64,000 nucleotides of DNA from Avena insularis (Eukaryota; Streptophyta; Magnoliopsida; Poales; Poaceae), in assembly GCA_023614405.1 (NCBI GenBank), contig CM042694.1, positions 352,922,010-352,986,009 on the forward strand. The letters run 5' to 3'. Made by a program: the position numbers and the translations under genes. The notes beneath the pieces are model-generated. The model was not told where the DNA came from. It saw only the letters and a program-made list of their open reading frames with translations, and ran no database searches. The number at the start of each line of letters is the position of its first letter. Position 1 is the stretch's first letter. Below, one piece after another: positions 11,105-21,716 of the stretch.

Positions 11105-11839
11105 CCTCCCATTCCCTAGTTCCTGAACTGGTCCGAGCAAGAGGTCAAGTGGAGCCGGAAGGACCAGCCGGACGTACTGCCGCATCCGGGCACATACGCC
11201 ATGGTCCTGGACCCCATCATCATCTCCAAGAAACACTCGTGCAGATTCTCCCGCTACTTGGTGGATGGAGGAAGCAACATCAACCTCCTGTACCGTAGCT
11301 CCCTAGACCGGCTCAGCATTAGTGATTCCCAGCTGGAGACATCCAGCACCTCCTTCCACGGAGTTGTTCCGAGTCCATCACATTCACCCATCGGCAAGAT
11401 CCGGCTGGACGTCATCTTTGGCATAGAGGACAACTTCCACCGTGATCCTATCTGGTTCGAGGTGGTCAACATCTGCAGTGCTTACCACGCCAACCTGGGA
11501 TGCCCCGTGCTCACCAAGTTCATGGCGGTGCCGAACTACGTGTACCTCAAGATGAAGCTCCCCGGGCCAAAGGGGGTAATCAGCATGGCGGGTGATTACA
11601 GGCGGTCGGTGGAATGTGCCATAGACGGCTCCAAAATAGCCGAGGCTATGATCACCGCAGAGGAGAAGCGCGTCATCATGCAGAACATGGCAGCCCTGCA
11701 GGCGGACATGCTGGCTGGTGAGCTAAAGCCAGCCAGAGAAGTGCAATTCAAGCTGTCAAAGGGCACCAAGAAGATCCTGCTGAACAAGGCTGAGCCGGAC
11801 AAGTTTGTCCTAGTTGAAGACGGCCTTGACAGCAAATAG
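11105..11839 (+). pseudogene. Aspartic protease region, Tat copy B
   Basis: Following a stop near 11119, the frame holds LPHPGTYAMVLDPIIIS, then the retropepsin active-site motif LVDGGSNINLLY (near 11262-11297), then FEVVNICSAYHANLGCP and KMKLPGPKGVISMAGDY, which are standard landmarks of Tat protease. The 11201-11839 frame is open for 212 codons. It sits one base out of phase with both gag and RT, so frameshifts separate the domains. The protease would cleave Gag-Pol. Confidence 0.75.
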
Positions 11840-13080
11840 GAAAGCGTGCTCGTCGACTTCCTCCGTGAGAATCGGGATATCTTCGCATGGTCCCCCAAGG
11901 ACATGCCTAGTGTGGCTGGAAAACCCGGTGCTGGTGCTGAAAAAGAACAAGACTTGGCGCATGTGTTGACTACACCATCCTCAACAAGGCATACCCTAAA
12001 GATCCGTTCGCCCTGCCAAGGATAGACCAACTGATCAACTCCACGACCGGCTATGAACTGTTGTCGTTTTGAGATGCGTACTCCGGCTACCACCAGACCC
12101 GGCTGAACCCCGCTGATCAAATAAAGACAACATTCATCACCCCATATGGAGCCTACTGCTACACCACCATGCCATTTGGACTAAAAAATGCAGGTGCCAC
12201 ATATTAGCCCTGCATGCAGAAGTGCCTACAATCGCAAATTCGCAGAAACGTGCATGGCTATGTCGATGACGTGGTGGTCAAGATAAAGGAGAAGCAGACG
12301 CTCCTTGAAGACCTAAATGATACATTCGCCAACCTTCGTCGGTTCTAGATGAAGCTGAACCCGGAGAAGTGCGTATTTGGCGTCCCAGTCGGCTAGCTCC
12401 TCAGTTTCCTCATCTCAGAACATGGAATCAAGGCCAACCCGGAGAAGATCGGCGCAATCGAGTGCATGCAGCCACCACAAAACCTACGCGACATCCAGAA
12501 GTTCACTGGATGCCTGGCCTCCCTCAACTGGTTCGTCAGCCGGCTAGGTGAGAAGGCTCTCCCCCTGTACCATCTCATGAATAAAACGGACAAGTTCGTC
12601 TGGACAGCGCAGGTGGACTAGGATTTCTGTGACCTCAAGCGCATGTTATCCTCTCCGCCAATACTGGCGGCCCCAGCCGCAAAGGAGCCAATACTGATGT
12701 ACATTGCAGCTACCAACCGGGTCGTCAGTGTCGTGCTGGTGTTAGACAGACCAGAAGAAGAAAAGGCTCAATCGGTTCAACGCCCAGTGTACTACCTGAG
12801 TGAGGTACTCTCGCTGTCAAAGAAGAAGTACCCTCACTATTAGAAGCTGGTGTATGGCGTGTACATGACCACTAAGAAGTTGAAGCACTACTTCCAAGAG
12901 CACTCCATCCGGGTAGTGGCATTATCCCCCCTGTCAGAGATCATCGGCAATAAGGACGCCACATGCCGGGTGGCAAAATGGGCAATAGAGCTTGCTGCCC
13001 ACTGCATTCGGTACGAGCCAAGAACAATGATAAAGTCTCAGGCCCTGGCGGACTTGCTCGTCGATTGGGTAGAGACGCAA
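11840..13080 (+). pseudogene. Reverse transcriptase and RNase H, Tat copy B
   Basis: RT landmarks in order are SGYHQTRLNP, PFGLKNAGATY and the catalytic YVDDV (12259-12273), followed by MKLNPEKCVFGV and FTGCLASLNWFVSRL. The first RNase H follows with PVYYLSEVL near 12785 and TTKKLKHYFQ near 12868. At least five in-frame stops occur; several are TAG where relatives have CAG (Gln), for example 12841-12843 after KKKYPHY. The frame shifts by one base between protease (ends 11839) and RT. The catalytic aspartates YVDD are unchanged even though the frame is dead. Confidence 0.8.
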
Positions 13081-13530
13081 TACCTGCCTCCATGTCCCGA
13101 CTCCATGCACTGGAAGCTACACTTCGACGGCTCCAAGATGTACGGTAGACTCGAAGCCGGGGTCGTCATCACCTCTCCAAAAGGTGACCGGCTAGAGTAC
13201 GTGCTACAGATCCACTTCCACCCATCCAACAATGTCGCCGAGTACAAAGCGCTCGTCCACGGCCTCAAGATGGCAAAATAGATCAGTATCAGGCGCATCC
13301 TCTTTTTTGGCGACTCCGACCTGGTGGTGCAGCAAGTATCAGGAGATTGGGTCACGAAGGACGCAAATATGGCGCTATACTGCTTCTTCGTACAACAACT
13401 ATGTGCCTGTTTTGAAGGATGCGAGTTCCACCACGTGCCTCGAGCAAACAATGAAGCCGCAGGCACGCTCGCCCACGTAGGGTCAACAAGAGCAGCAATT
13501 CCGCCTGGAGTCGCTCTCGAGAACTTGCGC
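13081..13530 (+). pseudogene. Second RNase H (aRH), Tat copy B
   Basis: It is nearly identical to copy A: LHFDGSKMYGRL, NNVAEYKALVHGL, FGDSDLVVQQV. It differs in two important ways. A TAG stop at 13279-13281 replaces the GAG of copy A. The last catalytic Asp (NNEAAD in copy A) is GGC, Gly, at 13462-13464. So this domain is both truncated and catalytically altered. Confidence 0.75.
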
Positions 13531-13611
13531 AAACCCTCCATCACGCCATCTCCAGAATCCGACTCCATCATGCTGGATGCGGACCCAGGCACCGCCGACT
13601 CCAAGCAACCT

Positions 13612-13785
13612 GGCGCCGCATCAAACTTGGGGACTGCCATGCTGCACCTGGGGACTACCGCACCGCACCCGGGGATTGCCGCGCCGCACCCGGGGACTGC
13701 AACGCCGCACCCGGGGACTGCCCTGCCACACCCGGGGACTGTCGCCTCCATCCCAGGGGCTGCCGGGCCACAAGTCGAAACACCC
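13612..13785 (+). repeat. 21 bp coding repeat (Pro-rich heptads), copy B
   Basis: About seven imperfect units of 21 bases encode GTAxPHP-type heptads, such as GTATPHP and GTALPHP, in frame with RNase H and integrase. Copy A has fewer units, so the array has changed length since the copies diverged. Confidence 0.75.
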
Positions 13786-13860
13786 CCAGCCAGCTCCAGC
13801 AGCCCGGGGATTGCCGGCTCTGGCATCCCACCCGGTAGACCGCCTAACGAGCTTGAGCCG

Positions 13861-15240
13861 GCCGGGAGCAAGGAAGTCAAACTGATCATGCAAACCGTCT
13901 GCACCATCCGGGAAACACCTCCATGGGGCAAGCCATTCATGGACTTTCTCGCCAAAGGAGAGATACCGGATGAAGAGGTCGAGGCAAGACAAGTGAAGCG
14001 AAGGGCAAGCGCATACACAGTCATCCACAATGAGCTCTACAAGCGCAGCGTGGGAGGAATATACCAGCGTTGTGTAAGCCAGGAGGAAGGAATCAGGCTG
14101 CTGGTGGACATTCACTAAGGTGAATGTGGTCACCACGCTTCATCGAGAGCAATAGTGGGAAAGGAATTCCACCATGGGTTCTACTGGCCCACGGCACTGG
14201 AGGATGCCGAGCAGCTGGTGAAGGCATGCAATGGATGCCAACGGTTCGCCTAGCAGAAACACACTCCATCATCAGCGCTCAAGACGATCCCTATCACCTG
14301 GCCCTTTGCCGTTTGGGGCTTGGACATGGTAGGCCCATTCAAAACATTGCGGTCCATCATGACACACTTGCTGGTGGCCGTGGACACGTTCACAAAGTGG
14401 ATCGAGGTGAATCCAATCAAGAAACTAGATGGACCGACGGTGGTCAAGTTATTCACCGACATCATCACGCATTTCAGCTACCCCAACAAGTTCATCACAT
14501 ACAATGGCACGAACTTCGCCAAGGGGGCCTTCGCGCGTTTCTGTGGTGACAAGGGCATCCGCCTGGACTTGGCCTCCGTCGTGCACCCCTAATCCAATGG
14601 ACAGTGCAAGCGAGAAAATGGTCTGGTCCTATCCAGAATCAAGCCAAGACTAATCAAGCCACTGATGAGAACTCCCGGATGCTAGATAGAGGAACTACCG
14701 GCAGTGCTATGGAGCCTTCACACAATGCCCAACTGCTCCACCGGCTTCACGCCATTCTTCCTCGTCTATGGAGCAGAGGCAGTCCTACTAACCGACATCA
14801 AATTTGACGCACCACGCAAACTGCTCTATACTGAGCAACAAGCCAAAGAACCACGAGAAGGCAATGTCAATCTCCTTGAAGAGGCATGAGAGTTGGCCCT
14901 ATCCAGATCTGCTATCTACCAGCAGAACATGCGCCGCTACCACGCTAGCTGGATCTACAACGTCTCGTTCCGCGAGGGCGACCTTCTATTATGACTGGTA
15001 CAAGACACCAAAGGGATGCACAAGCTAGCTCCACCTTGGGAAGGGCCATTCATCATCAGCCGGACGCTGCATAACAACTCATATTATCTGATCAATGCTC
15101 ACCTGCTGGCGAAGAACAAGATGGATCGCTCTGGCAAAGAAACTGAACGCCCGTGGATTGTGAACCTGCTTCGCCCATTCTACATCCGAGTAAAGGGCGA
15201 ATGTATCTTACCTTTATGTAATAAACAAGTTGAGGAGCCT
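13861..15240 (+). pseudogene. Integrase, Tat copy B (broken, catalytic residues lost)
   Basis: The HHCC region is interrupted by TAA at 14116-14118 (shared with copy A) and by TAG near 14251 (not in copy A). The core reads GLDMVGPF, but the second catalytic Asp is Tyr (TAC at 14500-14502, ITYNGTNF) and the catalytic Glu is Lys (AAG at 14608-14610, GQCKREN). Stops at 14683-14685 and 14887-14889 are shared with copy A. The C-terminal PPWEGPFIISRTLHNNSYY segment is open from 15016. Two of three DDE residues are gone, so relaxed constraint preceded or accompanied the stops. Confidence 0.8.
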
Positions 15241-16180
15241 CGACATAGTCTTGGGGACTCCGTAATAATTTGGCATTTTCTGCTGCAACACTTGAAGTTC
15301 TCCGACTGCATTGTTTTTAACCCTGGACCCGGTAGTCTCTCTCTAGGACTCGCCGGGACGGTCGTGAATTCTAAAAAGGCAAAGTACTGTACGCGGCTCC
15401 AAGAGATCCCTCTTCGATTCTGGCTACAGACCGCAAGCCGGCTGATAGACACGACAAGAGAAGAAAACTCGAAGACCCGTACAGGAAAAGTCCTAAGGAA
15501 AGAAAGACGTCTGGACATTCTGGTTGCGCCTGCTCGTTCGAATCCGATAGCCAAAATCTGAAGTATTATGCAGTACTCTAACTAAGAAAACCCTCGTTTC
15601 CGACGAAGTGCTAATAAGGGCATAGCTTCAATGGCCAATGCTTGCTAATAAAAGGACTAAGCTACTAGTTTTGCATGAAACGACAAGATTTTCATCCAAA
15701 CGAGCAATTAAAGACCGTGTTTATCCTACACACGTCTAACACACAAACCATTGATTGTATCTTTCATCCTTGCATGAACCAAAGCGTTAGAGACGGAGGC
15801 CAGCCACCAGATGGCAAAGGAATGCAAAGGAGCTTCGACCCGACTGGATTCTCTAGCCGGCCCGAACCTTGGGGACTACACCCTATGGGTGCACTCACGC
15901 GCCCCCACATAGGAAACCTGCAACAAATAACAACACAAAGGAGCTTCGACCCAGCTGGATCCTCCAGCTGGCCCGAACCTCGGGGACTACACCCTGTGGG
16001 TGCGCTCACGCGCCCCACATAGAAGAAAGCATACAACAAGTGAATGCACAAAGAGCAAAAGACAACATCACAAAAGGGAGACAAAGCTCCAAACATAATG
16101 CACTATAGTAGGACAAATTCTTCAAGTAGGTAGACGAACAAATTTTCAAACAAATACAAATACTCCTAGCATTTTGGGGA
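15241..16180 (+). other. Non-coding 3' region of Tat copy B
   Basis: This is colinear with 5204-6165 of copy A, with the same purine-rich CTCGGGGACT motifs. Its 111-base two-unit duplication lies at 15826-16045. No coding domain is seen. Confidence 0.65.
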
Positions 16181-16768
16181 TCAGGGTTGAGGGTCATTAG
16201 AAGGGCCAGAGGCATCAGCTGGAGCATGGCTACTGGAGGCGAAGTCGGTGGAGGTAGGGCCTGTCGCAGCCGGGGCGTCGTCGTGGGCTGAGGCCGCCAG
16301 AGGGAGGTAGTGATACCACTCCGAGCCAGCTGGATCGCCGAAGTCCCGGTCCAGCTGGATGAAGCTTCCAATCTTGAAACCACAGGAGCAGATGTCAGGC
16401 ACTTCGGCCCGAAGCTGGTCGTAGCTGGTCCCCTGACGAAACCCTTTGGAGAGACTCCGCAGGTCCATGTCGGGGTACCAAGACTTTAACAGCGCCAAGA
16501 CCATCTCAACACTGCCACGAGAAGCCCAGTCTTGCGCCACATCCATGAGCTCTGGGCATAAGAGAGCGTCCTGGCCAATGCATCCATTGTGGCTGGGCGG
16601 TTAGTGTCGGGCCAGATGTAGTCGAAGACCTCAAGGGCAGCACTGCGCAGCCGTTTGGCCTCCTTGCTCACGACCGTTACCAACTCCACCGGGTGCATAT
16701 CGCCAATGCTTGGTCGGTCGCCTCAGGATACTGAGCTGCACATGGCAAAAAGGAAACTGTTAATGTTC
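16181..16768 (-). pseudogene. Antisense ORF C-terminus, Tat copy B
   Basis: This corresponds to 6166-6762 of copy A (LKSWYPDMDLRSL, AEVPDICSCG, terminal GPSNDPQP). A short deletion near 16690-16700 and a frame change near 16550 break it. The LARD inserted at 16769 separates it from the rest of the ORF, which resumes at 25904. The five bases 16764-16768 (TGTTC) are the left target duplication. Confidence 0.65.
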
Positions 16769-19700
16769 TGTGGCATACCGCTAAAACCAGTACTAGAAAA
16801 TCGCTGTGTTTTTGTGCATTGCATCATCATGACCGCATGCTCATGTCATCATGCCACATTGCATTTGAGCATCGTCATCATTATGCATATGTTTTCCTAA
16901 AACTATTTTCCAAAAAGTCTATCTTTGTTTTCTAAATACCCTGTGTTATTCAAATCCAAAACCTCGGTCCCTTCCAGATATTTTATTTGTCTAAAAACTA
17001 TTTACAAAAGCCTCTCTAAAAATAAATAAAATAAAATAAGTTTTAAATAAATAAAATATTTTACCGGGGGAGGCAGCCAGCTAGGCCCCAAAGGCCCAGC
17101 CAGCCACCTACCACCCTGGTGCCCTAAAAAAACCCTAACCGGACCAAACCAACCAAACCCTAGACCTAATCCACACCACGCCCCACCTGCAGCCACTCCC
17201 GCCCACCTACCACCAACCCGACACTCGCACCTAGCGCATAGCCTTGACGCACGCACCTGCAACACACCTACACGCTACACACACCCGCACCCACCCGCTT
17301 GGCCCCACCCCGCAGCGCTCCTCGCGTGTAACGCAGGCACACGTCGAGAACGCTCCTACAGACGTGCCCCCTCTCTCCTCTCAATCCCCAATCCCCGTCT
17401 CTGTCGCTTTCCATTCGCAGGCAGCCGACACCGGCCGGCGTGCCGCTCGACCCCACGCCTCTCGCGGTCCACCTCACCTCTGCCGCTGTGCCCGTGTTGC
17501 TTTGCTTCGCCTCCGGTGCTCCCTCATCCTGCCGCCGCTAGCGTAGCCCCATCGTCCTCCATCTCTAGCACCTCCCTGGACCCCAGCCACCGTCGTCGGT
17601 GAGCCCATTGTGCTTGTCTCCGGCCAGGGCCCTCCCCGTCGTCCTGGCCGAGCTCGACCCCGCCTCTCCACCAACCCGCCCCGATGGATCCTATTGCCGC
17701 GCTACTTCCTCCCGTCGATCTAACCCGAGCTCCATCCTGCATTCGTCTCCGTCCGGCCATCGCCGGGCGTGCCACCGCCTCGCTAGCAACCGGCCGTGCC
17801 CACGACGTTCGTCTCTGTCGGCCTCTGGTCACTATCGCCCTCCTCGTATGGTGCCCCGTCCAACGCTGCTCTGGGCACGTCTTACTCCGCCAGCGCGCCG
17901 TCATCCCCTGCTCCGCAGGCCTGAGCTTCCTCGCTGCTGTCGGCCAGCTCCCCTGCATCGCATGCATCCCTCTCGCCTCCGCTCGAGCTCATCTTCCCAC
18001 TGCAACCTGACCACAAGGTGTTCGGGCCAATGCCCAAACGAGACATGGGCCTCCTCACAACATATATTGTCCTCCTTGTGCTTTTGTCCGCTGCTCGAAG
18101 TATATATTTTGGTGGTATGTTGTACCGGTGTGGTGTTGCTGCTCCCAGCCAGGATCTTTACGGCTACGGCGTGCTACTCGATGACCATCGAAGCCAATTT
18201 TCGCTTTGGATCAAGAAGTACAAGAGAAGAGGCGCCGTAAAACATCAAGCATCGATCCAAGCGCGTCCCCTACCGAACCTGAGTTCTACATCACGGATAA
18301 CAAGATCGTCATCATGGAACGCCAAGGCCTCCTTAACAGAATCCGAACACCCCAAAAACCGAACCCGAAGACCTGTTCCCGGAGTCCGAAGATCGAGACC
18401 AAAGAACCACAACCCTCGGAACTCCATGATCTTCTAGACAGATAAGATGGCCGAGACCGTGGAACGCCGAGGTCCCCTTCATGGATTCGAGAACCCCAAT
18501 CCCGAAGTTCGAAGACCGACTCCTCCAACCCTCGAAACCCCAAGATCGCCGAGTCCCCTATGTGTGATCCCTTTTCTGAGCCTCTATTTTATAAAATGCC
18601 ATATGAACTTGTTGCATCAATTGTTCATGATTGCATACATCTTTGTGTGGTTTGGGGGCTTTATGTCGATTCATCTCATAATTAAATATGGAGTCTATAT
18701 GAGGGCTTTTCTAGTCTTATATTGGCTCCATTTAAATTGGTGTAGCGAACCGATGCCATGTTTTGTCTGTTAAAACAACATTTAAATTGCAGGGTCTAAA
18801 CAACTTGAACCGTTTAATTATTTGTCAGAACCTCGTTTCCGCTTAATACTGCCTAATTGCACCGCATCTGCATCATATCATAATCATGCCGGATCTTCTG
18901 CCGTAGTATTAAATATTGCATCCGGTGTTTCTTCTAGTGTTTGCTTCTTCACGGATTAGGCTGATGAGTTGATGCGAGTATCGACAAGTTCTCCGGATAT
19001 GAACCTTCGGCAGTGTTTCCCAGGCGAGCAATCTCCCCCTTTCTACCTATTTTGCTTTTATAGTCTTTATTTTCCTCCTGTTGATCTATTGCTATCCGTG
19101 TCGCGATGCTTTAGTGTTCCGTACCAGATATATTCCGTGCAGCCTTTATATTGCCTTGGACACCTCCTATTACCAGTTGTTTGGTAGATAGATGGTCTTG
19201 CGAGTCGTAGTCGCTTGCTTAGGTGCGATCCCGTGTCGTGAAGTACCACACAGTTGTTGGAATGTTATCATATGCTTTACGGTGGAGAGGATCATGACTT
19301 TAAATACAACTATTAAATTGCTGGGAATAGATATAACTAATGCAGAGGCATCGGTGGGCAATAGATGTTATTTGGTTCTTCCACGCTCACTTGTGTCCCG
19401 TAGGCCCCGAGTACTTGATACATGTTCCTTGACTATTCGCACTATCCACATCCGGGAGAGTCTATGAATCCCCCTTAGCCAGAGCTTGATTCATTTCTTA
19501 TTTCTTGGGGCCACAAACTAGTTTGGGGTTTTATTACTATCCTGTACTTATGCCATGCTTTACTGCTTTATCTACGATTGTGCGTGGAGCACCTGTACTG
19601 TTTTGGAACGTGGAATGTTTTTGCGGTATCGACAAGCCCAGTCACACTTTCGGGTTCCCAGTCGTTTACAGCCATTGTCACAAACCCTGGGTCCGTCTCG

Positions 19701-20920
19701 GAGCCGGCCAACTTCGTTGCAGGTAGCTTAGTGGGGTGGCCCCCTGAAATATTTTATGAATCCTGTGATTGCTTTGTCGTGAAAGCCTTGTTGGGTTTTG
19801 ATTTGGTTTTTTCGAGGTTGATTGTGTGTGTGTTGCTATTTGTGCACCCCTGCAGGGTAAATCTTTCTGAAAGCCGTGTCCACGGTTATGGACGACTTGG
19901 AGCACAATATCTCGATCATAGACAAGCATAACTAAAGTAGGGCTATAAATTTGACTTAATATGGGACTAGTAATCAGCTTCACTACAATGGAATGGATAA
20001 TAAAATTGCCAACAACTGGTGGATCTATGGTGATCTGTGTCATACTATACCTGCCTAGTAAGTATTGCAACTCCAATGGAATGTGATAAAAGTGCCAACA
20101 ACTGCTGGGTTTTGGGATTCCTCAGGACAATTATATCTAACTAGTAAATGTTCCAACTACCACAGAATGGTTAATTAAAACTTCCCACTACTTATGCTTC
20201 AGGATGACTCATGTTATCTATATCTGATTAGTAAGTGCTGCAACTATAACGGAATGAGTAAAATTGCCAACTGTGTGAGTTCCTTGGTCTGACTTCCTCG
20301 TTTGGTCTCGAGGGGGAAATACCAGGATGGGTATGTTTGGTGTTAGTATCAGGTTGGAACCGAATAGGTCTTTCTTACCCCTCTCTAATAGCCGACAGAT
20401 GTATTGAGTCTCTATAGGTTGTTTAGTGCATGCTGCGCTGCCGCTTCAGTCCACCATACCTATGTAGGCGAGAGCCGCCGAATTCTAGCCTCGCCGTGTA
20501 CTGGCCTCAGTACTGATGCTCCTCTTTTTCCCTTGCCCTTTGTCGGCACCCCTTTTGTTTTAGCAGGTTTGAGATCGATGTCGTTAGCAGGGTTACCCTT
20601 CCGGCTTGGCCTGGGCAGGGTTATGGACGCCATTGGTTATTCTTCAGGGCTCTTAGCCCAATTTGCATCTTGTCCATACTCGGACGCTATATCGTTTTCA
20701 AGGTGATTTGGATCTTTGTATTGTATATCTGTATTCTTGACTCGTTGAGTCACTGTTGTATATATATCTGTTCTGTGGGTCCCATCGAGGACTGTTGTGT
20801 AATGGTATTACTTCGTTTTCCACCTGCACGAAAGTGCTTGGTGGGCGTCCCTAAATCGTTTCTATGCGGGTTTGGCGGAAAGGGCTAAAACTTGCATAGG
20901 GCCGATTTGAGGGTGTTACA
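16769..20920 (+). repeat. 5' LTR of the LARD in copy B (4.15 kb)
   Basis: It starts TGTGGCATACC and ends GGGTGTTACA. From 17080 to 18060 it is GC- and CT-rich and looks like a grass 5' leader, with many unreliable ORFs. From 18250 to 18560 there are short imperfect CGAA-rich repeats. From 19961 to 20276 there is an 86-base tandem repeat. The last 1.5 kb is recognisably related to the LTRs of the LARDs at 37-60 kb. No ORF is shared in frame between the two LTRs, so none is called. Confidence 0.85.
19961..20276 (+). repeat. 86 bp tandem repeat in LARD LTR (about 3.7 units)
   Basis: Diverged units each contain CTAGTAAnT, a CAACT..GGAATG motif and a TGCCAAC motif. The related LARDs at 37-60 kb carry only one such unit (for example near 52078-52130). 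The identical array in the 3' LTR is at 24945-25260. Confidence 0.7.
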
Positions 20921-20923
20921 GAG

Positions 20924-20935
20924 TGGTATCAGAGC
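20924..20935 (+). other. tRNA-iMet primer binding site
   Basis: TGGTATCAGAGC lies three bases after the LTR end, the standard complement of initiator tRNA-Met. Confidence 0.85.
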
Positions 20936-21716
20936 TCAGCAGTTGCGATACCCCACTGGTCCAGCCTATAGGATAACCTAGCTAACGGCCGAAGTAGAGT
21001 GTCAAAACTATTTTGGAAAATCGGTTGGATAGATCTGATTAGGTCTGCTTTTACTCCTTACCGTCTGCTATTCTCCTCTTACCTCTGCGTGTTTTGGATC
21101 TGTTCTCTTATCTTTTCTTCGAGTCCAGGAATTCTTGTGGTTGGGTTTCTGTCGTATCTTCAGGGTTTCGCTTCCTTCTTTTGGTAACGGTGTTGCTACC
21201 TCCGGTCTTCGTGCTATCTGAGGAATCCTTCATCTGTTGGACTTCTCTCTGTTCCTCGTTTGTGCCTTCCGGTGTTTTTCGACGCGATGACATAATCTAT
21301 GCCAGATCCGATGTAGAGCCTGCATCACTCCTTTATTCCGAACCTCGATTGTCGAGATCTTCAGTCTGATTTCGAGAATGGTTGTGCGCTTTTCTACTGA
21401 ATGTGCAGAGTAATAGTTTGGGTGCGTGATGGATTGGCCCCCATGCCGACTACTCACTCTATTTGCTCGTGTACATTGAAGTGGATTAGAATGCATCGTT
21501 TCTCTCCTTCTATCGAAGTTAGAGGTGGCTTTATTTGTTGATACCTCTACCTTCGCCCTTTGTCCCCGGAGTGTTCTCTCGGCGATCACGGAAAACGACC
21601 TCTTGTTAGTGGTGTCGTGAGGATCTACACGAAGCGAGAAGATTCAGATCGACGACCTTCTTTCCGGTACCATGAGGCGGATCTCGAGGGCGAGATCCCT
21701 TGTTAGTGGTGTCGAA
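20936..21716 (+). other. Short non-coding interior of the LARD in copy B
   Basis: This part of about 0.78 kb has no ORF over 100 codons. Its last 350-400 bases resemble the right end of the 3 kb interiors of the LARDs at 45-48 kb and 53-56 kb (for example GTGC(A/G)GAGTAAT near 21405 against 47396), so it looks like an internal deletion derivative. A 16-base segment (CTTGTTAGTGGTGTCG) occurs at 21602 and 21699. No clean polypurine tract precedes the 3' LTR. Confidence 0.65.

Noticed and set aside
17244..18437. ORFs up to 213 codons in the LARD LTR
   Set aside because: The longest frames differ between the 5' and 3' LTR copies (17599-18240 against 22757-23350) and are Pro/Ser/Arg-rich, as expected from GC-rich non-coding sequence.
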